Below, one piece after another: positions 1 through 8,923 of a stretch of 64,000 nucleotides of DNA. The first letter of the stretch is position 1. Every line of letters starts with the position of its first letter. The notes under the pieces are model-generated. The model was given only the letters and a program-made list of their open reading frames with translations. It was not told where the DNA came from and searched no databases. The DNA comes from Alkaliphilus pronyensis (GTDB lineage: Bacteria > Bacillota > Clostridia > Peptostreptococcales > Natronincolaceae): contig NZ_WBZC01000023.1 in assembly GCF_009017275.1 (NCBI RefSeq), positions 1-64,000 of the forward strand. The letters are read 5' to 3'. A program made the translations under genes and the position numbers.

Positions 1-1
1 C

Positions 2-22
2 ACAAGAACCGTCCCCCTGTGT
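2..22 (-). repeat. short GGGGACGGTTCTTG-type intergenic repeat
   Basis: On the minus strand this reads ACAGGGGGACGGTTCTTGTG, just downstream of the rplS stop codon. A degenerate second copy with the same ACGGTTCTTG core lies at 61683-61700. I recall this motif as a frequent orphan repeat in clostridial genomes, which is memory and not something shown here. CACA and TGTG at its ends could pair, but no T-run follows, so it is not a convincing terminator. Confidence 0.45.
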
Positions 23-33
23 ACTTTATTTTT

Positions 34-390
34 CTATGCTTTGTACTTTTTCTTTTCCTTAATTTTAAAGGCTGCTTTACCAACTCTATCTCTTAGGTAG
101 AATAATCTAGCTCTTCTAACTTTACCACGACTTATAACTTCAATTTTTTCTACTTTAGGAGAGTGCACTGGGAAAGTTCTTTCTACACCTACACCATAAG
201 AAATTCTTCTTACTGTAAATGTTTCTGCAATACCTCCGCCTTGTCTTTTAATTACAATTCCTTCAAATATCTGAACTCTTTCTCTATTACCTTCTTTAAT
301 ACGTACGTGAACCTTTACTGTATCACCTGTATTAAACTCTACTATATCTTTTTTAAGCTGCTTATTTACTATAGAATTAATTAAATCCAT
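34..390 (-). CDS. rplS: 50S ribosomal protein L19
   Basis: A 118-aa protein with the typical L19 length. It carries the characteristic beta-barrel segment with the [20 protein letters not shown] stretch near residues 32-51 and the basic C-terminal region rich in R and K. L19 sits at the 30S-50S interface of the ribosome. The ATG is preceded by AGGAGG with good spacing. It is the last gene of the ffh-rpsP-khpA-rimM-trmD-rplS run, but it also has its own promoter (461-489) and a structured leader (391-454), so it can be expressed separately. Confidence 0.97.
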   Translation of the reverse strand: MDLINSIVNKQLKKDIVEFNTGDTVKVHVRIKEGNRERVQIFEGIVIKRQGGGIAETFTVRRISYGVGVERTFPVHSPKVEKIEVISRGKVRRARLFYLRDRVGKAAFKIKEKKKYKA

Positions 391-454
391 TGCTGTACCT
401 CCTCTCTTCCTAGACGTTCATATGACTATTTCATAGAGGACCGCCCGTAATACC
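391..454 (-). promoter_or_regulatory. candidate L19 leader of rplS
   Basis: This 5' leader starts at about position 454 if the promoter at 461-489 is used. On the minus strand CCTCT (near 447) can pair with AGAGG, which is part of the rplS ribosome-binding site. A small inner hairpin, CTAT-GAA-ATAG, lies in between. Known Firmicutes rplS mRNAs carry an L19 leader thought to be autoregulatory. I assign it by position and pairing, not by a covariance-model match. Confidence 0.4.
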
Positions 455-460
455 TTTGTA

Positions 461-489
461 ATTATATCACACCCATTTTGCAATAGCAA
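461..489 (-). promoter_or_regulatory. sigma-A promoter of rplS
   Basis: On the minus strand the -35 is TTGCTA (484-489) and the -10 is TATAAT (461-466), separated by exactly 17 nt. It lies between the trmD stop and the rplS leader, so rplS can be transcribed independently of the upstream operon. Confidence 0.65.
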
Positions 490-496
490 TAGGTAG

Positions 497-1237
497 TTAT
501 AAACTATTGGTTAATTGAATAATTGCTTTCTTGTCTTCTGGCGTTAAATCTGCCTTCTTAAGTAAATCTGGTCTATTTCTTAATGTTATTTCTAAGGATT
601 TTTTACGTCTCCACTCATCTATTTTGCTATGATTACCCGACAACAATACATCTGGAACCTCCATTCCTCTAAAGCTTTGAGGTCTAGTATAATGGGGATA
701 CTCAAGTAAGCTTGAATAAAAGGACTCTTCTTGATAGGAATCTGTGTGAGAAAGAACCCCTGGTATTAATCTAGCAACAGAATCAATAACAACCATAGCT
801 GGAATTTCTCCACCTGTTAATACATAATCACCTATTGATATTTCATGAGTTACGAGATTATCTATAACTCTTTGGTCTATTCCTTCGTAATGACCACATA
901 TAAAAATCAGAACATCTTCTTTAGATAGACTCTCTGCCATAGATTGATTAAAGGTTTTTCCTTTAGGAGACATGTATATGGTTTTGGGCTTGCTTTTGGC
1001 ATCTATAGAATCCATTAGTACCCTGTGACTATCAAAAATTGGTTGTGGTGTCATAACCATACCTGCACCACCACCATAGGGGTAATCATCCACCTTTTTA
1101 TGCTTATTGTCTGAATAATCCCTTATGTTAATGCACTCTATATCTATAATACCCTTTTCCCTAGCTCTCTGAAGGATACTGGCTCCCAGAGTATGCTTAA
1201 ACATTTCAGGAAAAAGAGTTAATACTCTAATTATCAT
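497..1237 (-). CDS. trmD: tRNA (guanine-N1)-methyltransferase TrmD
   Basis: TrmD methylates G37 of tRNAs using S-adenosylmethionine and prevents +1 frameshifting. The 246-aa length fits the family. The trefoil-knot SAM-binding motifs are visible: DDYPYGGGAGMVM (50-62), IFICGHYEGID (111-121) and SIGDYVLTGGEIPAMVVIDS (134-153). The ATG overlaps the rimM stop as TAATG, so translation is probably coupled. The neighbours rimM and rplS are the usual ones for this gene. Confidence 0.97.
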   Translation of the reverse strand: MIIRVLTLFPEMFKHTLGASILQRAREKGIIDIECINIRDYSDNKHKKVDDYPYGGGAGMVMTPQPIFDSHRVLMDSIDAKSKPKTIYMSPKGKTFNQSMAESLSKEDVLIFICGHYEGIDQRVIDNLVTHEISIGDYVLTGGEIPAMVVIDSVARLIPGVLSHTDSYQEESFYSSLLEYPHYTRPQSFRGMEVPDVLLSGNHSKIDEWRRKKSLEITLRNRPDLLKKADLTPEDKKAIIQLTNSL

Positions 1238-1731
1238 TAAATCATTCCTTCAATAGGTTTCACTATGATTTTTTTTGCCTCAATATCAATAACAGGCATA
1301 AACTCCTTTACTGCTGGAATCATAACTTCCTTTCCCTCATCATTTCTTATGACATATACTTCACTTGGTCCCGTCTGTATTATGTCCTTAACTTTGCCTA
1401 AATAGACTTCATCTACTGTATAAACATCAATACCTATGAGATCTATAATATAATAGGTATCTTCTGGTAGCTCTCTACGTTGAGATTCATCAATATATAG
1501 CGCTTTGCCTTTGAAACCTTCAACTAAATTTATATCTCCATAGTCCTGAAAGGTTACAATAACCATATTCTTAACATATTGTATCTTATTAATAGTAAGC
1601 TTTGTTGTTTTGTCTAAATAAACATATTCTAGCTCTTCGAAACGTTCTGGGTAGTCGGTTGTTGGAACTACCTTTAATCCACCTTTAATTCCATGGGTAT
1701 TTACTATTTTTCCAACCCGTAAAAACTTCAT
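1237..1731 (-). CDS. rimM: ribosome maturation factor RimM
   Basis: RimM binds S19 and assists 16S rRNA processing and 30S head assembly. The 164-aa protein has the N-terminal RimM barrel, beginning with VGKIVNTHGIKGGLKV near residue 6, and a C-terminal PRC-barrel region with YLGKVKDIIQTGPSEVYVI (about 108-126). It overlaps trmD by one base. A structured intergenic segment of about 140 bp separates it from khpA upstream, which is long for this otherwise tight operon. Confidence 0.95.
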   Translation of the reverse strand: MKFLRVGKIVNTHGIKGGLKVVPTTDYPERFEELEYVYLDKTTKLTINKIQYVKNMVIVTFQDYGDINLVEGFKGKALYIDESQRRELPEDTYYIIDLIGIDVYTVDEVYLGKVKDIIQTGPSEVYVIRNDEGKEVMIPAVKEFMPVIDIEAKKIIVKPIEGMI

Positions 1732-1756
1732 ATTGACACCTGCTTTATGAATGATT

Positions 1757-1864
1757 TTTAATTAGAAGACCCCCATCTGCATTTATAACCAAGAAGCCCG
1801 TTAACTACTTACTTTGTAGTTGCAATATTTCTCAGTCTAGTTCTGGGGGTTTAGCTTAATTTAG
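1757..1864 (-). other. structured intergenic element between khpA and rimM
   Basis: Nested pairings are visible. AATTA (1760-1764) pairs with TAATT (1857-1861), ACCCCCA (1769-1775) with TGGGGGT (1844-1850), and inside them AACTAC (1803-1808) with GTAGTT (1816-1821). No T-run follows on either strand, so it is not a simple terminator. It could be an mRNA-processing or attenuation element or an unclassified small RNA. I do not recognise the family. Confidence 0.4.
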
Positions 1865-1873
1865 TAATTTTGA

Positions 1874-2101
1874 TTAGATTATTTCTACAATTACTCTTTT
1901 ATTATCCTTAGTAGCTGCAGCCTTAACTACAGTTCTAATGGCTTTTGCAATTCTTCCTTGTTTACCGATTACTTTACCCATATCCTCTGGGGCTACCTTC
2001 AACTCTACAATAATGGATTGATTCCCCTCTATTTCGTTGACAACAACTTCTTCAGGACAATCTACTAAAGCTTGTGCAATTACTTTAACTAATTCGCCCA
2101 T
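1874..2101 (-). CDS. khpA: KH-domain RNA-binding protein KhpA
   Basis: A 75-aa single-KH protein of the KhpA/YlqC family, which pairs with KhpB and binds RNA in cell-division and envelope control. The KH signature VIGKQGRIAKAIRTVVKAAA lies in the C-terminal half. I chose the ATG giving MGELVKVIAQALV because homologues start there; AGGGGG lies about 10 nt upstream. An ATG seven codons earlier (2122) overlaps the rpsP stop and has GGAG at 5 nt, so it remains possible. The position between rpsP and rimM is conserved. Confidence 0.93.
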   Translation of the reverse strand: MGELVKVIAQALVDCPEEVVVNEIEGNQSIIVELKVAPEDMGKVIGKQGRIAKAIRTVVKAAATKDNKRVIVEII

Positions 2102-2121
2102 TTGTGTAAAACCCCCTAACA

Positions 2122-2370
2122 TTATTCTCCAATAATGCCGCTTTTCCTAAGCAGATATTTAACAGTATCAGTAGGTTGTGCGCCATCCTTTAGCCATTTC
2201 TCAGCCTTTTCATCATTTATTTTAATTTCCTTTGGCTCGGAAACTGGATTATAGTAGCCTATTTCTTCAATGAATCTACCATCTCTTGGTGCACGTGAAT
2301 CAGCAACCACGATTCTGTAGAAGGGTCTTTTTTTAGCACCCATCCTTTTTAATCTTATCTTAACAGCCAT
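2122..2370 (-). CDS. rpsP: 30S ribosomal protein S16
   Basis: An 82-aa S16 with the family N-terminus [20 protein letters not shown] and the [21 protein letters not shown] segment. S16 is an early 30S assembly protein. A clear AGGAGG-type ribosome-binding site precedes the ATG. It follows ffh and precedes khpA and rimM, the standard Firmicutes order. Confidence 0.97.
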   Translation of the reverse strand: MAVKIRLKRMGAKKRPFYRIVVADSRAPRDGRFIEEIGYYNPVSEPKEIKINDEKAEKWLKDGAQPTDTVKYLLRKSGIIGE

Positions 2371-2394
2371 TTATTTCACCTCCTTAAAATACAT

Positions 2395-3741
2395 TTAAAA
2401 TCTATTTCCAAAGGGAAGCTTAAATTTACCACCCTTTTTCATACCCTTTTCCATATCTGTAAACTGTTTCATCATTTTTCTTGTTTGTTCAAATTGCTTT
2501 ATTAATCTATTCACCTGTTGAACAGACGTTCCACTACCAGCAGCAATTCTTTTTCTTCTGCTGCCATTTAAAATGCTGGGATTTTGTCTTTCTTTTTTTG
2601 TCATAGATTGTATAATTGCTTGTATATATACAAGCTCCTTCTCGTCTACCTCTAATCCCTTTAACTGTTTGCCAGCACCAGGAATCATTTCTAATAGCTG
2701 ACTTATTGGACCCATATTTTTCATCTGTTGTAGTTGGTCTAAAAAATCTTCAAAGGTAAATGATTGTGATTTAATTTTATTCTCTAGTTCCTTTGCCTTT
2801 TTAGCATCAAAATTTTCCTGTGCCTTTTCAATTAAGCTTAGTACATCTCCCATTCCTAATATTCTTGAAGCCATTCTATCGGGATGGAAAACCTCTATAT
2901 CATCTAGCTTTTCTCCTAAAGCAGCAAATTTTATAGGCTTATTTGTTACCGCTCTAACAGATAAAGCAGCTCCACCTCTAGTATCACCATCAAGCTTAGT
3001 TAAAATAACACCATCTATTCCAAGCTTTTCGTTAAAGTGTTCTGCCACATTAACAGCATCCTGCCCAGTCATGGAGTCTACAACCAATAGAATTTCATGG
3101 GGTTTAATACTTTCTTTTACACTTTGTAGTTCTCCCATTAATTCATCATCTATATGAAGTCGCCCTGCAGTATCTATTATCACTACATCATTACCATGAT
3201 TAATAGCATGCTCTAGCCCTGCTTTAGCAATATTTACAGGATTTTGCTTGTCACCCATCGTGAATACTGGAACGTCAACCTGTCCACCAACCACCTGAAG
3301 CTGCTTAATTGCAGCAGGTCGGTAAATATCAGCCGCAATAAGTAGTGGCCTTTTAGCCTGCTTTTTAATAAGCTTAGCCAACTTTCCACATGTGGTGGTT
3401 TTACCTGCTCCTTGAAGTCCAACCAGCATAATAACAGTAGGGGGTTTAGATGAAAAGGCAATTTTACTTTGGGTTGACCCCATTAGTTCTGTTAGCTCTT
3501 CATTAACGATTTTAATAATCTGCTGCCCTGGTGTAAGGCTTTCTAAGACCTCTGCACCAATAGCCCTAGCCTTAACTTTATTAACAAAGTCCTTTACTAC
3601 TTTAAAGTTAACATCTGCCTCAAGAAGGGCCATTTTGACCTCTCGCATTGCATCATTTACATCTTTTTCGTTGACTTTACCTTTACCCTTTAGCTTGTGA
3701 AAGGTATTTTGTAGTTTTTCAGCCAATCCCTCAAATATCAT
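2395..3741 (-). CDS. ffh: signal recognition particle protein Ffh (SRP54)
   Basis: The GTPase core of the signal recognition particle; it binds signal sequences and 4.5S/6S RNA and docks with FtsY. The 448 aa comprise an N-terminal helical bundle (1-90), a G domain with P-loop GLQGAGKTT (108-116), DTAGR and TKLDGDTRGG motifs, and a Met-rich M domain from about 325 containing MKNMGPISQLLEMIPG. The next gene upstream is ylxM, which modulates Ffh in several Firmicutes. Confidence 0.98.
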   Translation of the reverse strand: MIFEGLAEKLQNTFHKLKGKGKVNEKDVNDAMREVKMALLEADVNFKVVKDFVNKVKARAIGAEVLESLTPGQQIIKIVNEELTELMGSTQSKIAFSSKPPTVIMLVGLQGAGKTTTCGKLAKLIKKQAKRPLLIAADIYRPAAIKQLQVVGGQVDVPVFTMGDKQNPVNIAKAGLEHAINHGNDVVIIDTAGRLHIDDELMGELQSVKESIKPHEILLVVDSMTGQDAVNVAEHFNEKLGIDGVILTKLDGDTRGGAALSVRAVTNKPIKFAALGEKLDDIEVFHPDRMASRILGMGDVLSLIEKAQENFDAKKAKELENKIKSQSFTFEDFLDQLQQMKNMGPISQLLEMIPGAGKQLKGLEVDEKELVYIQAIIQSMTKKERQNPSILNGSRRKRIAAGSGTSVQQVNRLIKQFEQTRKMMKQFTDMEKGMKKGGKFKLPFGNRF

Positions 3742-3759
3742 TACGAAACCTCCTTGAGA

Positions 3760-4125
3760 TTAGTTATGTATATCTGTTAGTAGTATTTTTATAACTCTAA
3801 TTTCTTCCTCCAGTTCTTCCTTTGGAGCGTTTTTTTTAATAAGTTTGTCTAATTGCTCAACCTGTATAAATGTCTTTTTTATGGTTTCTGCTCTACTGCT
3901 GTATAATTCTATCAGCTTAAGCCTTTCTTCGTATTCATACATGATTTTTTCGGTTCTTTTGATTGTATCATAGACAGCCTGTCTTGATATGCTAAATATT
4001 TCAGCTATCTCTCCTAATGAAAAATCTTGATTATAATAATAATCTATTATATCCCTCTGTCTTTCTGTCAAAAGGGGGCTATAAAAATCATATAGCATTG
4101 AAATTTTAATGGTCTTTTCAATCAT
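3760..4125 (-). CDS. ylxM: YlxM/p13-like SRP accessory DNA-binding protein
   Basis: A 121-aa protein of the UPF0122/YlxM family with a sigma-70 region-4-like helix-turn-helix (LTERQRDIIDYYYNQDFSLG, then EIAEIFSISRQAVYD). Family members associate with the SRP and stimulate Ffh GTPase. The chosen start gives MIEKTIKISMLYDFY, the family consensus N-terminus, with AGGAAGTG upstream. An ATG eight codons earlier lacks any ribosome-binding site. A strong promoter lies directly upstream (4178-4206). Confidence 0.92.
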   Translation of the reverse strand: MIEKTIKISMLYDFYSPLLTERQRDIIDYYYNQDFSLGEIAEIFSISRQAVYDTIKRTEKIMYEYEERLKLIELYSSRAETIKKTFIQVEQLDKLIKKNAPKEELEEEIRVIKILLTDIHN

Positions 4126-4177
4126 TAAAACACTTCCTATAATCTTCATGTGTAAAGGCGCTTTACTTTACAGATGT

Positions 4178-4206
4178 ATTGTATAATAAATCTCTCTCTC
4201 TGTCAA
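4178..4206 (-). promoter_or_regulatory. sigma-A promoter of the ylxM-ffh-rpsP operon
   Basis: On the minus strand, -35 TTGACA (4201-4206) and -10 TACAAT (4178-4183) with a 17-nt spacer, close to consensus. A dyad TGTAAAG-N8-CTTTACA (4151-4172) lies in the resulting 5' untranslated region. It has no T-run, so it could be an operator or a stability hairpin. Confidence 0.75.
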
Positions 4207-4219
4207 ACACTTTTTAAAT

Positions 4220-5257
4220 TTATTCTTCACCGAACAGAGCATTAACAAAGCTATTGGAATCAAATTCCTGTAAATCTGCAACTCCTTCTCCAACTCCAAT
4301 AAGCTTTACAGGTATTTTTAGCTCTTGACTTATGCCTATTATAACACCACCCTTGGCAGTTCCATCTAGCTTTGTAAGTACTAGTCCTGAAATGTTTGTT
4401 GCTTCTTTAAATATTTTTGCCTGTTGAATAGCATTTTGACCTGTTGTTGCATCTAATACTAGCAATACATCTCTTGTGGCATTAGCATATTCTCTTTCTA
4501 CAATCTTAGATATTTTCCCTAACTCATTCATAAGATTCTTTTTGTTATGAAGTCTACCGGCTGTATCACAAATCAATACGTCTACTTTTCTAGCTTTAGC
4601 CGCCTGTATAGCATCAAATATTACAGCTGCAGGGTCTGCCCCCTCCTGATGGCTTATTACTTCTACCCCTACTCTATCCCCCCAAATCTTTAGCTGCTCA
4701 ACGGCAGCCGCCCTAAAGGTATCTGCTGCTGCCAAAAGAACCTTTTTATTTTGTCCCTTAAGCTTATGGGCAATCTTACCAATTGAGGTGGTTTTTCCAA
4801 CACCGTTGACTCCAACTACTAAAATGATTGCGGGTGAAGGCTGGATATTTAGCTGTTGATCATCTTCAAACTCGCCTAAAATCTCCTTTAGCTTATCCTT
4901 TAAAATAACCTTAATCATTTCTGGCTCTTTTATTTTTTCTGCCTTAGCCTTATCCCTTATATGGTCAATTATTTCCATAGTTGTTTGAACACCTATATCA
5001 GCCGTTATTAAAACTTCTTCTAGCTCTTCTAATAATTCTTCATCAACTTTTTGGTATGACTTAATAAGGTCTTCAATTTTTACTGTTATACCTTGTGTAG
5101 TTTTTGATAATCCCTCTTTAAGTCGCTTAAATATATTAGCCTCATTTTCTTCGGTAGAAGCACTAGCTTCAGCTTGTTTATTATTTTCAACATCCTCTAT
5201 TTTTTGATCCTTTTCTTCATTTTCGTTTTTAAATTTATCAAAAAGCTTTTTTAACAT
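4220..5257 (-). CDS. ftsY: signal recognition particle receptor FtsY
   Basis: The membrane-associated SRP receptor GTPase. It has 345 aa: an acidic, charged N-terminal A region (about 1-50, rich in E, N and K), an N domain, and a G domain with GVNGVGKTT (149-157), DTAGRLHNKKNLMNEL and TKLDGTAKGG. It lies downstream of smc (12-bp gap), the usual smc-ftsY pairing. Confidence 0.97.
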   Translation of the reverse strand: MLKKLFDKFKNENEEKDQKIEDVENNKQAEASASTEENEANIFKRLKEGLSKTTQGITVKIEDLIKSYQKVDEELLEELEEVLITADIGVQTTMEIIDHIRDKAKAEKIKEPEMIKVILKDKLKEILGEFEDDQQLNIQPSPAIILVVGVNGVGKTTSIGKIAHKLKGQNKKVLLAAADTFRAAAVEQLKIWGDRVGVEVISHQEGADPAAVIFDAIQAAKARKVDVLICDTAGRLHNKKNLMNELGKISKIVEREYANATRDVLLVLDATTGQNAIQQAKIFKEATNISGLVLTKLDGTAKGGVIIGISQELKIPVKLIGVGEGVADLQEFDSNSFVNALFGEE

Positions 5258-5268
5258 TGTATTTCCTC

Positions 5269-8200
5269 CTAGCTGGCAATTTCTTGGTTTTTATCTGATA
5301 GCTTAACTGAAACAAGGGTTGAAACCCCTTCTTCCTCCATTGTAACCCCATAAAGTGCATCTGTTATTTCCATAGTTCCCTTTCTATGGGTTACAACAAT
5401 AAACTGAGTAGTTTCTGAAAGCTCCTTTAAAAAGCTTGAAAATCTTTGAACATTAGCATCATCTAAGGCTGCTTCTATTTCATCTAAAATACAAAAGGGA
5501 CTAGGCTTTACTAATAATATGGCGAATAACAATGCTATGGCTGTAAGAGCCCTTTCTCCTCCCGATAGTAATGATAGGTTTTGAAGCTTTTTCCCTGGAG
5601 GCTGTGCAATTACATCAACACCTGAATTTAAAACATTTTTTTCATCCTCCATAACTAAATCTGCCCTTCCACCTCCAAATAATCTGGTGAATACACTATT
5701 AAAGTTTTCACGTATTACTTGGAACTGCTTTGTGAACTGTAGCTCCATATTGCTTTCTAGCTCTTGTATAACCTCCTTCAATGATTCCTGGGCTTGATAT
5801 AGGTCGTCCTTTTGCTTTTTTAAGAAATCAAATCTATCTTTAACTCTTTTATACTCTTCAATAGACTCTAAGTTAATGTTGCCTAAAGCTTTTATTTCAT
5901 TCTTTAGTTCATTTATTTCCTTAGCGGCTTTACCAATATCCTGTAGCTCTTCTTTAAGCTGTAGTCCAGTGCTATAGGTAAGCTCGTATTCCTCCCACAA
6001 TTTATCATAATATGCCTGCTGTTGCATTTCTAGCTTTGTTCTTTTTACATCTAGCCTATGACTATTCTCTTGAATATCTGCTATTACCTTTTGATTATCC
6101 TCAAGTCTTCTCCTTAAATCCTCTTCCTCCTTCAATATAATAGTTTTTTCATTCTTCATTTCATTTAGCTTAATCTCAAGGCTGTTGCCACTTTCCCTTA
6201 GTTCCTCCAGATCCTTTTTAAGGCTGTTTATTTCTTCTTCAAGCTGTGTATACCTGATATTTATCTCTACAATTTCCTTATCCTTTAACTCTCTTAACTT
6301 CTCTGCCTTTCTTATTGAAGCTTGTAGGTGATCTATATCTTGAAGTAGATTCCTTTTATTACCTTCAACCTCAGCTTCCTTAACTCTATTTTGGGTTATT
6401 TCTATGTTTAAAGCCTCTAGTATGTTCCTTTTCCCTTGAAGGCTATTTTGTGTTTCATTAACTGCCAATCTTGTATTAGAAATTTCCTCTTCAAGCTTTA
6501 ATATTTCTGCATCTACAGCCTGCTGCTTCCTATATGAGTCTTTATTGGCATTATTTATCTGCTGAACTTCACCTTCTATTTGTGTAATAGAACCTATATA
6601 TTGTGCTTCTTCTTTTTTTGATTGTTGAATACAGCTTAGTAATGTTGCTTCCTTTATTTTATGCTCTTGTAAAATACTATTAAGCTTTGTTAGCTCTTCT
6701 GAATATTGACTCTTTTTTTTGTTCATTTCTATAAGCAATGACTTATGCTTTTTTATGTCTATCTGTAATTTTTTTATACCAATTACCAGCTCTTCAAGTT
6801 CTCTTTTTCTACCCAGTATACCTGAAGTGCTTTTAATATTGCTACCTCCTGTTAATGAGCCACCTATATTAATAACATCACCGTCTATTGTCACAATTCG
6901 TAGCCTGTACTGAAGCTTTTTAGCAATAATAACTCCAGTATCAATATTCGGTACAATCAATACCCTTGATAGAAGATTAGAAAAAACATTTTTATGCTTT
7001 TCTTCAAAGCTAATTATATCTATTGCTAATTTGACATCCTTGTGTTCATTAATAATTTTTAATTCTTCATTACTAATACTTCTACTTTGAACAGCACTTA
7101 ATGGTAATATCGTAATTCTACCCAGGTTATTTTTCTTCATGTGAGCTATTAAATCCTTTGCCTTCTCTTCCGTTTCGCAGACAATATTCTGTATAGCAAC
7201 TCCAAGTGCTGTCTCAATAGCTATTTCATAGCCCTTAGGAACCTTTAATAAATCTGCAACTACTCCGTAAACTCCACTCCCTAAGCTCGGTATTTTACTA
7301 CAGGCATTTAATATATTTTTTACACTTTTATTAAAGCCCTCATGTTCCTTTTCCATTTCCTCAAGAACATTTTTTCTTGATTGCCTATGGTTCAAGTTCT
7401 TTACTAAGTCTTCTATTGTATTAGTATTTAATAATATTTGCTTTTCTAATTCACTGTTTTTATTATTTAATTCTATTATTTTAGCCTTAACAGTAGAAAT
7501 TTCATTTGCAATAAAGTTAACTTCTTTTTCTAAATCTAAAACCTCTTTTCTTTTTTCCTTTAGTCTAAGGTTAGTATCCTCTAGCTCATTATTTATCTGC
7601 TGAAGTCGATCCTCCATTGTTTTTATTAAGGTTTTGATACTATTTAACTCACTTTTCTTGTCACTAATTTCATTTAATGCGTCAATTATGTAGGATTTTG
7701 CCTCTTCCATTTCCTTTTCCTTAGAGGTATTTTGACTTAACTGACTTTCATACTCACTGGTTTTAGCTTCTATGGTTTTTTGAAGGCTGTCTAGCTCTTT
7801 ACATATTACTTCAAGCTCAACAAGCTTAACTTCTATCTGTTGATTAGCCTCTTTTTCCTCTTCCTGTAGCTTTAGTATTTCCAACTTAATTCTCTCTAAA
7901 TTTGAATCGATATGGACTGTTTTTTCTTTGCTAAGCTCAATGGCTCCTTCCTTTTTCTTAATTTCGTTTTCTGTATTAAAATACATTTTCTGCATATTTG
8001 AGTAGTTTTCATCCCATTGTACATGTAGTCTACTATTATTATCTAGCTGCTTATTTAACTCACTGTTCTCTTTCTTTTGCTCCTCCATAGAATTTTTTAG
8101 CAATTCTATTTGTCTTGTTAGCTCATTTAATCCCACTTCTGTCTTATCAATTTCTCTAATTATCAAATTAACCTCAAGCTTTAACAGCTTTTCCTTTATT

Positions 8201-8850
8201 TCTTTAAATTTTAAGGCCTTTTCACTTTGATTTTTTAAGGGCTCCAATTGATTTTCTAGCTCGTGTAAAATATCAGCCACCCTTAAAAGATTGTCTCTAG
8301 TAGTATTTAGCTTTTTCTCTGCTTCATCTCTTCTTGATTTATACTTTATAATCCCTGCTGCTTCTTCAAATATTAGTCTTCTTTCTTCAGGCTTACTACT
8401 AAGAATCTCGTCAATTTTCCCTTGTCCTATTATGGAATAGCCCTCTTTTCCTATTCCAGTATCCATTAGTAATTCCCTAATATCCTTTAAGCGACAGGAG
8501 GCTTTATTTAAGTAGTATTCACTCTCACCTGAGCGATAAACCCTTCTTGTTATAGTTACTTCACCATAGTCTATTGGCATTAGCATTGAGGTATTATCTA
8601 AGGTTAAGGAAACCTCAGCCATACCTAATGGTTTTCTGGAGTTTGTACCTGCAAATATAACATCCTCCATTTTACTGCCCCTTAGTGATTTGGGACTTTG
8701 CTCTCCTAGTACCCATCTTATGGAATCTGATATATTGCTTTTACCACTTCCGTTAGGTCCTACCACTCCAATAATGCCATTTTCAAATTGCATTTCTATT
8801 TTATTTGCAAAAGATTTAAATCCTTGAATTTCCAATCTCTTTAGATACAA
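5269..8850 (-). CDS. smc: chromosome partition protein Smc
   Basis: An SMC ATPase for chromosome condensation and segregation. The start is a TTG giving an N-terminus equivalent to (M)YLKRLEIQGFKSFA; GGGGTGAT lies 5 nt upstream. An ATG 16 codons earlier has no ribosome-binding site and would add residues not seen in the family. The 1193 aa show Walker A GPNGSGKS (31-38), a long coiled coil, a hinge around 500-680 containing GSGVYGVVADLLKVP, a second coiled coil, the signature LSGGERALTAIALLFAILL and Walker B FCILDEIEAALDD near the C-terminus. ScpA and ScpB are not in the window. Confidence 0.97.
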   Translation of the reverse strand: MYLKRLEIQGFKSFANKIEMQFENGIIGVVGPNGSGKSNISDSIRWVLGEQSPKSLRGSKMEDVIFAGTNSRKPLGMAEVSLTLDNTSMLMPIDYGEVTITRRVYRSGESEYYLNKASCRLKDIRELLMDTGIGKEGYSIIGQGKIDEILSSKPEERRLIFEEAAGIIKYKSRRDEAEKKLNTTRDNLLRVADILHELENQLEPLKNQSEKALKFKEIKEKLLKLEVNLIIREIDKTEVGLNELTRQIELLKNSMEEQKKENSELNKQLDNNSRLHVQWDENYSNMQKMYFNTENEIKKKEGAIELSKEKTVHIDSNLERIKLEILKLQEEEKEANQQIEVKLVELEVICKELDSLQKTIEAKTSEYESQLSQNTSKEKEMEEAKSYIIDALNEISDKKSELNSIKTLIKTMEDRLQQINNELEDTNLRLKEKRKEVLDLEKEVNFIANEISTVKAKIIELNNKNSELEKQILLNTNTIEDLVKNLNHRQSRKNVLEEMEKEHEGFNKSVKNILNACSKIPSLGSGVYGVVADLLKVPKGYEIAIETALGVAIQNIVCETEEKAKDLIAHMKKNNLGRITILPLSAVQSRSISNEELKIINEHKDVKLAIDIISFEEKHKNVFSNLLSRVLIVPNIDTGVIIAKKLQYRLRIVTIDGDVINIGGSLTGGSNIKSTSGILGRKRELEELVIGIKKLQIDIKKHKSLLIEMNKKKSQYSEELTKLNSILQEHKIKEATLLSCIQQSKKEEAQYIGSITQIEGEVQQINNANKDSYRKQQAVDAEILKLEEEISNTRLAVNETQNSLQGKRNILEALNIEITQNRVKEAEVEGNKRNLLQDIDHLQASIRKAEKLRELKDKEIVEINIRYTQLEEEINSLKKDLEELRESGNSLEIKLNEMKNEKTIILKEEEDLRRRLEDNQKVIADIQENSHRLDVKRTKLEMQQQAYYDKLWEEYELTYSTGLQLKEELQDIGKAAKEINELKNEIKALGNINLESIEEYKRVKDRFDFLKKQKDDLYQAQESLKEVIQELESNMELQFTKQFQVIRENFNSVFTRLFGGGRADLVMEDEKNVLNSGVDVIAQPPGKKLQNLSLLSGGERALTAIALLFAILLVKPSPFCILDEIEAALDDANVQRFSSFLKELSETTQFIVVTHRKGTMEITDALYGVTMEEEGVSTLVSVKLSDKNQEIAS

Positions 8851-8923
8851 AAAATCACCCCAAGTTAATGTCAAGTTATTACTGATTAATTTTATCATAA
8901 AGACTTAAAAAGAAAAAGACCTA

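Noticed and set aside
4151-4172. Dyad TGTAAAG-N8-CTTTACA as a terminator
   Set aside because: No T-run on either strand and it lies in the 5' untranslated region of ylxM; left as a possible hairpin only.
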